Part shown: positions 1 to 5,241 of the stretch, one piece after another
Position numbering within the stretch: the first letter of the stretch is position 1
How the letters are laid out: each line of letters starts with the position of its first letter
Assembly: GCA_001787475.1 (NCBI GenBank)
Contig: MFXB01000071.1
Coordinates: 1-6,517, forward strand
DNA from: Candidatus Peregrinibacteria bacterium RIFCSPLOWO2_01_FULL_48_20
Lineage (GTDB): Bacteria; Patescibacteriota; Gracilibacteria; UBA1369; 2-02-FULL-48-14
Reading direction: 5' to 3'
Length of the DNA stretch: 6,517 nucleotides
Position numbers and translations under genes: made by a program
The notes under the pieces: model-generated
The model's database searches: none
Seen by the model: only the letters and a program-made list of their open reading frames with translations
What the model was told of the DNA's origin: nothing

Positions 1-91
1 GTTTATGGATTTCACCGCTTTTTTTTGCATACGAAGCCGGCGAGAGCGCTTTGCGCTTCTCACGCATTTCCTGCCGTAAGGCTTGTTTCAT
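1..91 (-). CDS. 5-formyltetrahydrofolate cyclo-ligase, N-terminal fragment (gene runs off the left edge)
   Basis: Read on the minus strand from the ATG at 91, the first 30 codons give MKQALRQEMREKRKALSP followed by ASYAKKSGEIHK. This is the typical N-terminus of 5-formyltetrahydrofolate cyclo-ligase (MTHFS/YgfA/Fau family): a basic helix with an 'R.EMR.KRKALSP' pattern, then a helix starting near the conserved Ser-Pro. The enzyme is cytosolic and uses ATP to convert 5-formyl-THF to 5,10-methenyl-THF in one-carbon metabolism. About 150 further residues, including the nucleotide-binding C-terminal part, lie outside the window. A weak AAGG lies 5 nt before the ATG. The frame stays open upstream to a TGA near 152 without another ATG, so 91 is the best start. 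The gene is divergent from the protease gene. Family assignment from 30 residues is good but not certain. Confidence 0.8.
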   Translation of the reverse strand, partial: MKQALRQEMREKRKALSPASYAKKSGEIHK

Positions 92-122
92 AGCGGCCTT
101 AGTGTGCCAATGTTGGGCTCTT

Positions 123-149
123 TTGTAAAGTTGAATCGTGTGGTAGAAT
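123..149 (+). promoter_or_regulatory. Candidate sigma70 promoter of the HtrA-like protease gene
   Basis: TTGTAA (123-128) and TAGAAT (144-149) are separated by 15 bp. A TG dinucleotide one base before the -10 (141-142) makes it an extended -10, which can offset the short spacer and weak -35. Transcription would start near 156, giving a leader of about 18 nt with no Shine-Dalgarno motif before the ATG at 174. Found by eye only. Confidence 0.4.
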
Positions 150-173
150 CCTCAGGCTTTTAATTTTCAAACC

Positions 174-1343
174 ATGGAACACACTAAAAAAATGTCTCTT
201 GCTTTAATCTCCGTTGTGAGCCTCGTTTACGGAATAGTGGGAGGCGGGCTCAGCGGTTACGCCGTATTCTCCATCCTCGATAACGGAGAGGAAACGACAG
301 GGGACACCATTATCAATTTTGAAAACGGTTCGTACAAAGAGGTCTGGGAAAAGGCTGCGCCGGCCGTGGTTTCCGTAGTGGCCTTGAAAGATTTGGGCGA
401 CTATTACGATCAATTTTCTTTCTTTGGTTTTCCAAAAACGGTTCAGGAAGACGGAGAGCTTTCCGAGGTGAGCAGCGGCACCGGTTTCATCCTTACGGCG
501 GACGGACTCGTGGTGACCAACAAGCATGTGGTCTCCGATGCGGAAGCCGAGTATGTGGTGATTTTGGATGACGGGACCGAGCTCGAAGCGGAGGTTTTGG
601 ACAAAGACTCTTTAAATGATATCGCGCTTGTTCAAATTACGGGCGATGACGACCGAATAGGGGAATTCCCGAATTTGGATTTTGCCGATTCCGATCTCAT
701 TTCCGTGGGCGATCCTGTGGTGGCTATAGGGAATGCCTTGGGCGAATATTCGAACACGACCACCGCGGGAATTATTTCCGCAACCGGCCGTGAAATTTTG
801 GCGGGTGGAACGGGCTTTGGAACGGAAACCTTGGTCAATCTCATTCAAACCGATGCGGCCATCAATCCCGGAAACAGTGGAGGTCCTCTTCTTAACTTGA
901 GTGGAGAAATTGTTGGTATGAACACCGCGGTGGACACCACGGCTTCCGGAATCGGTTTTGCCATTCCGTCCAATGACATCGCCATGGTTGTGAAATCCTA
1001 CCAAGAGTTCGGGCGTATTGTTCGTCCTTTTGTGGGCGTTCGTTATGTAGTGGTGCATGAAAATAATATGAAAAGACTCGGTGTGGACGTGGATTATGGG
1101 GTTTATGTGATCGGCGACCAGCAGGCGCAGCTTCCCGGCGTGGTTCCGGACAGTCCTGCGGCGAAAGCCGGCGTGAAAGAGGGCGACGTGATTCTTTCCG
1201 TCAATGGAGAGGTTCTTACGGAAACCAACACCTTGGTGAACGTCATTGCCGCTTACTTGGTGGGTGAAACCATCACACTCGAAATCTGGCGCGACGGGGA
1301 AACCATCACGGCTACAGTGACTTTGGAAGAAAGCACTCAATAA
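174..1343 (+). CDS. HtrA/DegS-like membrane-anchored serine protease with one PDZ domain
   Basis: This is a 389-residue S1C-family (HtrA/DegP/DegS) serine protease, expected to degrade or process misfolded proteins outside the cytoplasmic membrane. Residues 1-6 are short and basic, residues about 8-34 are a hydrophobic anchor rich in Gly/Val/Leu, and the protease domain spans about 57-280. The catalytic triad is complete: His118 in TNKHVV, Asp149 in LNDIALV and Ser235 in GNSGGP, with the oxyanion-loop context NPGNSGGPLL. A single PDZ domain covers about 285-385 (SPAAKAGVKEGDVILSVNG). One PDZ plus an N-terminal anchor resembles DegS or Gram-positive HtrA more than two-PDZ DegP. The anchor shows no clear signal-peptidase site. 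An in-frame ATG at 192 (Met7) is an alternative start; neither ATG has a Shine-Dalgarno sequence. The stop lies inside the end of the convergent cysteine-rich gene. The exact paralogue cannot be decided. Confidence 0.95.
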   Translation: MEHTKKMSLALISVVSLVYGIVGGGLSGYAVFSILDNGEETTGDTIINFENGSYKEVWEKAAPAVVSVVALKDLGDYYDQFSFFGFPKTVQEDGELSEVSSGTGFILTADGLVVTNKHVVSDAEAEYVVILDDGTELEAEVLDKDSLNDIALVQITGDDDRIGEFPNLDFADSDLISVGDPVVAIGNALGEYSNTTTAGIISATGREILAGGTGFGTETLVNLIQTDAAINPGNSGGPLLNLSGEIVGMNTAVDTTASGIGFAIPSNDIAMVVKSYQEFGRIVRPFVGVRYVVVHENNMKRLGVDVDYGVYVIGDQQAQLPGVVPDSPAAKAGVKEGDVILSVNGEVLTETNTLVNVIAAYLVGETITLEIWRDGETITATVTLEESTQ

Positions 1344-2848
1344 GGGAACGGGATCAGTTGGTTTCTGCGTCGGTATCGCGCTTCAAAGGAAACGCGGGGC
1401 AGGGCCACGCCCACTTTTTTGTAAAATTTGATTTCGTTCGCTTGAAATTTGAAGGGCTTTTGTTCTACGGGGCAAAAGAAAATTTGGTCGCTCAAGTTGA
1501 GTTCCGCGTGCGCTATGAGGTCGGGAAGTTGGTCTACGCTTAAAATTCCTTCAGGCATGGCGACTTGTTTTTGTTCGGTTCCCATCGGGAAATAATCTTG
1601 TGCCAAACTGTCTTCGTAGGGGAAAGCTGAAAATTCTTCCGGAAAAAATTCGCCGTACTCGCCGGTTTTTATCATGTGCTCTTTGATTTTGGCGATCAAG
1701 GCTTTGTACTCTTCCTCGCTGTACTTTTTGTTGAAGATGCAGAACTTTGCTTTTTTGAGACCCACGCAGCCGAAACAATCTTCGCAGGACCAGCAACTTT
1801 CACAATATTCCAGACTATTTGAATACATACAATAATTGCAGAACTTCAAATCATAGCAATTCGCTATGGTAATGCACTCGTACATAAGCGCGGTCTTCAT
1901 TCCATAGGCAAAGAAGTCGTAGGAATCTTTGGTGTCCACGCTGTTGAGAACGTAGCGACAGTCTTCACAATTGGAAATGGTGAAACAGTCCGAGCAATTT
2001 TTACTGTTATAAATGGATTCGCCGCTGCAGTTTTCCGAGTTCAAAATGATGTGGCGCATTTTGGGCCATTGGGCGCTGAACTCCTCCCATCGTTTTTTCG
2101 CCGTTTCGAGTCCCGCGTAAGAATCCAATCGGAATTCTTGAATGCGTTTTTGGTATTCTTCTTTGCTGAGCTTTTCGTTGAAAAGGCAATATTCTTGATG
2201 GTCGATTCCGTAGCAAAACATCGAATTTTTTACGCTTCGGCAATTTCGCAGAAATGCGCTGTCGCTGGAGCTTTCACAGTCGTCCGAAAATTTTAAATTG
2301 TAGCAATTTTTGACGTTCACGCATTCGTAGCAAAGTTGGGAAAGAATGATGTTGTGGCAGTCGACGCAATCGCTGCATTTGTCCCCGAATTTGAGGTACA
2401 TACAGTCCTGGTCTTCTTCAGAATTGAAAATAAAATAGCAGTTACGGCAATTGCCACAGTGGTTGGAGTACTCTGAATTTTCTTCATTTCCGGCAGTGGC
2501 CTTGTGCATGCGTGGCGTTTTCAGCCAAAGCTCACGGAACTGCTGCCGAAAAGTTTTATTGAAATCAAAACCTTCCAGTTGTGGAACCTCATGCGTTTGT
2601 TTTTGCCACTCATCCGTGTGATAAACGGGGAAGGGCGCGTCTGGACGAACATTGGAAATAATGATTTTCCCGCTCGCATCACACTTGCGTGCATAAAGCT
2701 TTCTTTCATTGCGGAAGGCGAGCCGTCTTTTGAGGCGATCTTTCGGACAAAATTTAGGGAGAGGTACTTGTCGCTTTACGTAATAAGCTTGATCGGCCTC
2801 CGTGATCTCAAACGGTTCTTGGCAGCGAGCGCAGGTGGGGGTGAGCAT
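1337..2848 (-). CDS. Cysteine-rich protein of unknown function with terminal zinc-ribbon-like modules and two phased Cys-repeat blocks
   Basis: This 503-residue protein has 34 cysteines and no signal peptide or membrane segment, so it is probably cytosolic. Residues 6-42 look like a zinc ribbon: C6xxC9, then C34-P-K-D37, followed by a basic stretch KRRLAFRNERK. Residues 131-221 carry 14 cysteines and 274-370 carry 15, in CxxC, Cx5C, Cx8C and Cx11C spacings. Each block ends in a related motif: CLFNEKLSKEEY at 221-232 and CIFNKKYSEEEY at 370-381. Residues 459-495 align without gaps to 6-42 but have lost most metal ligands. I recall similar proteins in Patescibacteria genomes, usually called hypothetical or misnamed; I do not know a function. 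Metal or redox binding is inference. The ATG at 2848 has no Shine-Dalgarno motif and sits 41 nt after an orphan gene on the same strand. The TGA stop is inside the protease gene. Confidence 0.85.
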   Translation of the reverse strand: MLTPTCARCQEPFEITEADQAYYVKRQVPLPKFCPKDRLKRRLAFRNERKLYARKCDASGKIIISNVRPDAPFPVYHTDEWQKQTHEVPQLEGFDFNKTFRQQFRELWLKTPRMHKATAGNEENSEYSNHCGNCRNCYFIFNSEEDQDCMYLKFGDKCSDCVDCHNIILSQLCYECVNVKNCYNLKFSDDCESSSDSAFLRNCRSVKNSMFCYGIDHQEYCLFNEKLSKEEYQKRIQEFRLDSYAGLETAKKRWEEFSAQWPKMRHIILNSENCSGESIYNSKNCSDCFTISNCEDCRYVLNSVDTKDSYDFFAYGMKTALMYECITIANCYDLKFCNYCMYSNSLEYCESCWSCEDCFGCVGLKKAKFCIFNKKYSEEEYKALIAKIKEHMIKTGEYGEFFPEEFSAFPYEDSLAQDYFPMGTEQKQVAMPEGILSVDQLPDLIAHAELNLSDQIFFCPVEQKPFKFQANEIKFYKKVGVALPRVSFEARYRRRNQLIPFPY

Positions 2849-2863
2849 AAGTTTTATTTACAA

Positions 2864-2869
2864 GTTATA
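2864..2869 (-). promoter_or_regulatory. Candidate -10 box of the cysteine-rich gene
   Basis: On the minus strand TATAAC lies 15 nt before the ATG at 2848, so a transcript would have a leader of only about 9 nt. No convincing -35 is present 16-18 bp upstream (TAATGA). The box is part of the 10-mer AAGTTATACT (plus strand 2862-2871), which recurs at the TrmB promoter. Confidence 0.3.
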
Positions 2870-2889
2870 CTAAAATAAGGATTTTCTCA

Positions 2890-3198
2890 TTATATGAACA
2901 TCTTCCAGTCTGACCAAGATTCACCGCTTTCTGTTGTTACTGAAAAGGGTGCTACGTCCCCAATTTGTCCCTCTACGAACTGTCTGATTTGCGTTCTAAC
3001 ATATGAGATGTCGATTGTTCCTTTGCGGACCAGCTCTTTTCCTTCGTAAACTTCACCGGATCGAGTTACAAAAAAATGTGTTGGACCTAAGACTTGGTCG
3101 ATGGGCTGAACTAGACCACCAAACAGTGATTCCATGTCAGAGTAGACTTGAGTTACAAGCTCCTCGTTTCCGCCATTTCGGTGAATATCAGTAGGCAT
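2890..3198 (-). CDS. Hypothetical protein, 102 residues, no recognised family
   Basis: I do not recognise this protein. It is soluble-looking and acidic overall, with no signal peptide, membrane segment, cysteine or obvious repeat. A likely helix (12-30) is followed by a stretch suggesting beta strands (HFFVTRSGEVYEG at 41-53), another helix (about 64-78) and a Ser/Trp-rich tail. It starts at the ATG at 3198, without a Shine-Dalgarno motif, and ends in TAA 41 nt before the cysteine-rich gene on the same strand. Codon use differs from the large genes nearby: of 11 valines, five use GTA and none GTG, while the protease gene uses GTG freely; AGA and TCA also occur. This may mean recent acquisition or, less likely, that the frame is not translated. 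Open-frame length and protein-like composition are the main support. Confidence 0.5.
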   Translation of the reverse strand: MPTDIHRNGGNEELVTQVYSDMESLFGGLVQPIDQVLGPTHFFVTRSGEVYEGKELVRKGTIDISYVRTQIRQFVEGQIGDVAPFSVTTESGESWSDWKMFI

Positions 3199-3218
3199 AA
3201 AAACTGTTATTTCATGAA

Positions 3219-3485
3219 TTAAACACCTTGTCGGTAGCGTCGTCTTCGTATTCCGGGTTTTATAAGTCGGAGGCCACCAATTTGTGCCAATACAATATCT
3301 CTGTAGGGGTCAATTTCAGTGGGTTCTGAGTGGCGGTCCTTTCCCCCTTGAGGAGAAGGAGCGACTTCCGCATGGTGGTCAAAACTTTCTTGCATAGCGA
3401 TTGGCTTAGAAATCGTGCAGACCGTACCCGAATATTTCGATTTCGTCAAGGTTCTGTCGCTGTTCTTCAACAATATACTTGACAA
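3219..3485 (-). CDS. Doubtful small ORF, up to 88 residues, upstream of the orphan gene
   Basis: This frame is open from a TTG at 3485, or from an ATG at 3395 giving 58 residues, to a TAA 20 nt before the 102-residue gene. No family is recognised. The 58-residue form is polar, with a Pro/Gly-rich segment (APSPQGG), then DIVLAQIGGLRLIKPG and a strongly basic end (RRRRYRQ). Neither start has a Shine-Dalgarno motif. The TTG lies inside the TrmB -35 box, but a minus-strand promoter-like pair at 3506-3534 could serve it. Without this ORF, the roughly 340 nt between the 102-residue gene and the TrmB gene hold only the divergent promoter/operator region. It may be noncoding leader sequence. Confidence 0.27.
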   Translation of the reverse strand: MSSILLKNSDRTLTKSKYSGTVCTISKPIAMQESFDHHAEVAPSPQGGKDRHSEPTEIDPYRDIVLAQIGGLRLIKPGIRRRRYRQGV

Positions 3486-3507
3486 TTTGAATCTGTAAAG
3501 TTATACT
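3479..3507 (+). promoter_or_regulatory. Strong sigma70-type promoter of the TrmB-family regulator
   Basis: A consensus -35 TTGACA (3479-3484), an exact 17-bp spacer and -10 TATACT (3502-3507) precede the regulator. Transcription would start near 3514, leaving a leader of about 29 nt with no Shine-Dalgarno motif near the ATG. It is the best promoter match in the window. Confidence 0.75.
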
Positions 3508-3513
3508 TATAAC
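3500..3513. promoter_or_regulatory. Palindrome GTTATA-CT-TATAAC over the regulator -10 box, candidate operator
   Basis: Perfect 6-bp arms (3500-3505 and 3508-3513) flank a 2-bp centre and cover the whole -10 box. A dimeric wHTH protein bound here would block RNA polymerase, so autoregulation by the downstream TrmB-family protein is a natural reading. The AT-rich arms also resemble -10 boxes on both strands, so the symmetry could partly reflect back-to-back promoters. Confidence 0.45.
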
Positions 3514-3534
3514 GATTCTGACGGAACTTTTCCA
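3506..3534 (-). promoter_or_regulatory. Possible divergent minus-strand promoter overlapping the TrmB promoter
   Basis: On the minus strand TGGAAA (3534-3529; four of six match TTGACA) and TATAAG (3511-3506) are 17 bp apart. It would transcribe the doubtful ORF, the 102-residue gene and perhaps the cysteine-rich gene, and its -10 lies in the same palindrome as the TrmB -10. Confidence 0.3.
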
Positions 3535-3542
3535 CACAACCT

Positions 3543-4331
3543 ATGATTGAGCAATTGCAAGGATTGGGACTCACGGCAAAGGAAGCGGCTTTGTATTTGG
3601 CCTCGCTGGAATTGGGAGAGGCGTCACCGGTTTCCACGGTGGCAAAAAAAGCCGGACTCAATCGAACTACGGCTTATGACCTTCTGGAAAGTTTGGTGAA
3701 AAGAGGACTGGTTTTGGCTTCCGATCATAAAGGTTTTCGAACTTATCAGGCTCAAGAGCCCGAAAAATTGGTGGCTTACTTAAAAGAAGAAAGTCAAAAA
3801 TTTGCTCATTTGGCGGAAGAAGCGAAGGAAATTTTGCCCGAACTCAATTCGCATTATCGAGCCTTGTCCGATCGTCCGAAAGTTTATTTTTATGAGGGGG
3901 ACGAAGGTCTGATTCGCGTGTACGAAGAAACCCTCACGTCGAGCGAAGAAATTTTGGCTTACGCGAGCGATCAAAGCAATCAGGAGGCTATTCCCTGGTA
4001 TTTTCCAAAGTACTATAAACGCCGTGCCGAGAAAAAAATTCCCATTCGTGCGCTGTTTCCGGATTCACCCAAAGACCGAGAGCGTCATTCTTTAGACGGG
4101 GAAGAGCTTCGTACCAGCCGTTTGGTTCCAAAATCCAAGCTCGATTTTACGCCCGAAATCAACTTTTTCGACAATAAAATTATGATTGCCGATTGGAAAG
4201 GAAAACTTGGTATTATTATTGAAAGTAAAGAAATCGCCAAAGTCTTCAAACAAACCTTCGAACTGGCGTGGGAGGCAGCGGGAAAGTATCACAAAGAGAT
4301 CGTCAAAAAAAAGAAGAAAAAGCGCCTCTAG
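3543..4331 (+). CDS. TrmB-family winged-helix transcriptional regulator
   Basis: This 262-residue DNA-binding regulator has an N-terminal TrmB-type winged HTH at about 1-72: the opening LQGLGLTAKEAALYLASL, the helix-turn-helix VSTVAKKAGLNRTTAYDLL with the recognition helix at about 39-52, and a wing ending at FRTYQAQEP. A charged helical linker (72-105), probably a dimerising coiled coil, leads to a C-terminal sensor domain (about 112-247) like that of TrmB relatives (KVYFYEGDEGLIRVYEE, then EINFFDNKIMIADWKG, then IAKVFKQTFELAW). TrmB proteins classically sense sugars in archaea; the ligand here is unknown. The tail ends in a run of six lysines. The ATG at 3543 has no Shine-Dalgarno motif but follows a strong promoter with an overlapping palindrome, suggesting autoregulation. 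The TAG stop shares CTAG with the convergent toxin gene. Confidence 0.88.
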   Translation: MIEQLQGLGLTAKEAALYLASLELGEASPVSTVAKKAGLNRTTAYDLLESLVKRGLVLASDHKGFRTYQAQEPEKLVAYLKEESQKFAHLAEEAKEILPELNSHYRALSDRPKVYFYEGDEGLIRVYEETLTSSEEILAYASDQSNQEAIPWYFPKYYKRRAEKKIPIRALFPDSPKDRERHSLDGEELRTSRLVPKSKLDFTPEINFFDNKIMIADWKGKLGIIIESKEIAKVFKQTFELAWEAAGKYHKEIVKKKKKKRL

Positions 4332-4669
4332 TGTTGGAACAACTCCAGTAACTCACCAATTGTTTCACAAACATGATTTTGAAGGTCCTCTTCAGAAATG
4401 GTTTCTTTCTGATTTTTTGCGTAAATGGTTAATGGAACGAGTAAATCTTTCAGCCTGTATAGAAGCAAGTAAGATCGAAACCCACCCGATGAGCCTTTTT
4501 GCATATCACGACTTTTAATTCTTATTTTGTAGACTGATTCACCGATATGAACTTCGTGGCTTAGGTCGACATGATTGATTTTTATCAATAAGTCTTCACG
4601 AATGTGTGGAAACTTTTTTTGCAACTTTTTAAGTTGTCTTTTGAAATGTTCAGTAAAATAAGGTTTCAA
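4328..4669 (-). CDS. RelE/HigB-like toxin of a type II toxin-antitoxin system
   Basis: This 113-residue protein fits the RelE/ParE superfamily, small ribosome-dependent mRNA interferases or related toxins. It opens PYFTEHFKRQLKKLQKK (strand and basic helix typical of the fold), then YKIRIKSRD (47-55), the glycine-rich turn KGSSGGFRSYLLLY (58-71) and LTIYAKNQKETISEEDL (80-96), the usual C-terminal strand and helix. Basic residues R50, R54, R65 and K85 are candidates for RNA contact. The start is TTG at 4669; no ATG lies near, and the next Met (56) would remove half the fold. The toxin frame is the same as that of the antitoxin, three codons after its TAA, and no Shine-Dalgarno motif is present, so expression probably depends on translational coupling. 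Its TAG stop overlaps that of the TrmB gene. The exact subfamily is uncertain. Confidence 0.82.
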   Translation of the reverse strand: MKPYFTEHFKRQLKKLQKKFPHIREDLLIKINHVDLSHEVHIGESVYKIRIKSRDMQKGSSGGFRSYLLLYRLKDLLVPLTIYAKNQKETISEEDLQNHVCETIGELLELFQH

Positions 4670-4678
4670 CGAGTTGGT

Positions 4679-4909
4679 TTATAAATCTTTCAATTGTTCT
4701 TCCGCGGAAGGGAGCTTGGAAACATCAACTCTATCAAGCAAAGTTTTCAATAAGTTTATTGAATCTTTCAAGCTTCCTTTTTTGTTTAGAAAGTAAGATT
4801 TTACCAAGAACGTGAAGACAGCGGTACGATTTCCAAGTCCTTCTTGTTCCTTGATGAGATCTAATTCTTTGACGATTTTTTCATCAACCTTAAAGAATAG
4901 TGAAGCCAT
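4679..4909 (-). CDS. Ribbon-helix-helix antitoxin of the type II toxin-antitoxin pair
   Basis: This 76-residue protein has the form of a ribbon-helix-helix antitoxin. The N-terminal strand ASLFFKV (2-8) has alternating side chains suited to the DNA-contacting beta ribbon, helix one is about 9-23, the turn GLGNRT is at 24-29 and helix two about 29-41 (AVFTFLVKSYFL). The C-terminal part (46-76, acidic and leucine-rich, with SAEEQLKDL at the end) would wrap the toxin. It is encoded first in the operon, with the toxin TTG 9 nt after its TAA. The ATG at 4909 has no Shine-Dalgarno motif, but a good promoter lies 29-57 nt upstream. An AT-rich inverted repeat there fits autorepression by the antitoxin alone or with the toxin. 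RHH assignment is from pattern and context. Confidence 0.75.
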   Translation of the reverse strand: MASLFFKVDEKIVKELDLIKEQEGLGNRTAVFTFLVKSYFLNKKGSLKDSINLLKTLLDRVDVSKLPSAEEQLKDL

Positions 4910-4915
4910 AGTATG

Positions 4916-4947
4916 AGTATATATTAATGCTATATTTATTATATACT
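4916..4947. promoter_or_regulatory. 8-bp inverted repeat AGTATATA / TATATACT, candidate antitoxin operator
   Basis: Arms at 4916-4923 and 4940-4947 are perfect reverse complements 16 bp apart. One arm overlaps the -10 box and the other lies in the leader. A partial copy, AGTAT at 4910-4914, stands 6 bp from the first arm in direct orientation, as in RHH operators with several half-sites. AT-richness raises the chance of coincidence. Confidence 0.4.
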
Positions 4948-4966
4948 ATTGGATTTTGATAGTAAA
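4938..4966 (-). promoter_or_regulatory. Promoter of the toxin-antitoxin operon
   Basis: On the minus strand TTTACT (4966-4961; four of six match TTGACA), a 17-bp spacer and a consensus TATAAT (4943-4938) precede the antitoxin. Transcription would begin near 4931, giving a leader of about 22 nt. Confidence 0.6.
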
Positions 4967-5036
4967 GAGACCTTCATTCTATTCTGCCGGAGGATGAAGT
5001 GCAAGAATTGAGTGTTGTCAGGAGTGAATGACAGTG

Positions 5037-5113
5037 TGGTGGGCAATACTGGATTCGAACCAGTGACCTCACGAATGTGAATCGTGCGCTCTAACCAACT
5101 GAGCTAATTGCCC
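5037..5113 (-). tRNA. tRNA-Val (anticodon CAC)
   Basis: A full cloverleaf is read on the minus strand: acceptor GGGCAAT/ATTGCCC, D stem GCTC/GAGC, anticodon stem CACGA/TCGTG around loop TTCACAT, T arm ACTGG-TTCGAAT-CCAGT, discriminator A and an encoded CCA (plus strand 5037-5039). The CAC anticodon reads GUG. It is the last gene of the three-tRNA operon. Length is 77 nt with CCA. Confidence 0.95.
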
Positions 5114-5164
5114 ATGGAGTCGCCTGACGGCGACGGCTTTTCTGTAGCTCACCTTCGGTGAGTG
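5114..5164 (-). repeat. tRNA spacer repeat, copy 1, with two hairpins
   Basis: This 51-nt spacer lies between Val(UAC) and Val(CAC). In the transcript the hairpin CTCACC-GAA-GGTGAG begins 2 nt after the CCA of the upstream tRNA, and GTCGCC-GTCA-GGCGAC ends 5 nt before the next tRNA. It is nearly identical to copy 2. A role in tRNA processing is inference. Confidence 0.75.
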
Positions 5165-5241
5165 TGGTGGGCGCTGAGGGATTCGAACCCCCGACCCCCT
5201 CGGTGTAAACGAGGTGCTCTAACCAGCTGAGCTAAGCGCCC
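5165..5241 (-). tRNA. tRNA-Val (anticodon UAC)
   Basis: The cloverleaf on the minus strand has acceptor GGGCGCT/AGCGCCC, D stem GCTC/GAGC, anticodon stem CCTCG/CGAGG with loop TTTACAC, T arm GGGGG-TTCGAAT-CCCTC with one G-U pair, discriminator A and an encoded CCA. UAC reads GUA and, by wobble, GUG and other GUN codons. The middle gene of the operon is closely similar to the downstream Val(CAC) gene in its D arm, which suggests an old tandem duplication. Confidence 0.96.

Noticed and set aside
92..150. N-terminal extension of the cyclo-ligase upstream of the ATG at 91
   Set aside because: The frame is open but has no ATG, GTG or TTG in a good context and would overlap the protease promoter; family members usually start close to the ATG chosen.
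612..1340. Long minus-strand open frame (242 codons) opposite the protease gene
   Set aside because: Its product is rich in His, Arg and Asn with no recognisable domain, as expected of an antisense shadow, while the plus strand has a complete protease with all catalytic residues.
2504..2878. Plus-strand open frame (124 codons) opposite the start of the cysteine-rich gene
   Set aside because: No protein-like features. The minus-strand frame there holds the zinc-ribbon module that is repeated at the other end of the protein.
4311..4326. Lysine-rich tail (six AAA/AAG codons in a row) of the TrmB-family protein as a frameshift or slippage site
   Set aside because: The frame reaches a stop only four codons later and lysine tails are common on DNA-binding proteins; no evidence for recoding.
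4972..4999. Inverted repeat CTTCAT/ATGAAG as terminator of the tRNA operon
   Set aside because: Six-bp stem with a 16-nt loop and no proper T-run after it; too weak to call.
5119..5141. Hairpin GTCGCC-TGAC-GGCGAC followed by T-rich sequence, as a plus-strand terminator
   Set aside because: No plus-strand gene ends nearby, and the base change between the two spacer copies keeps pairing only on the tRNA strand.
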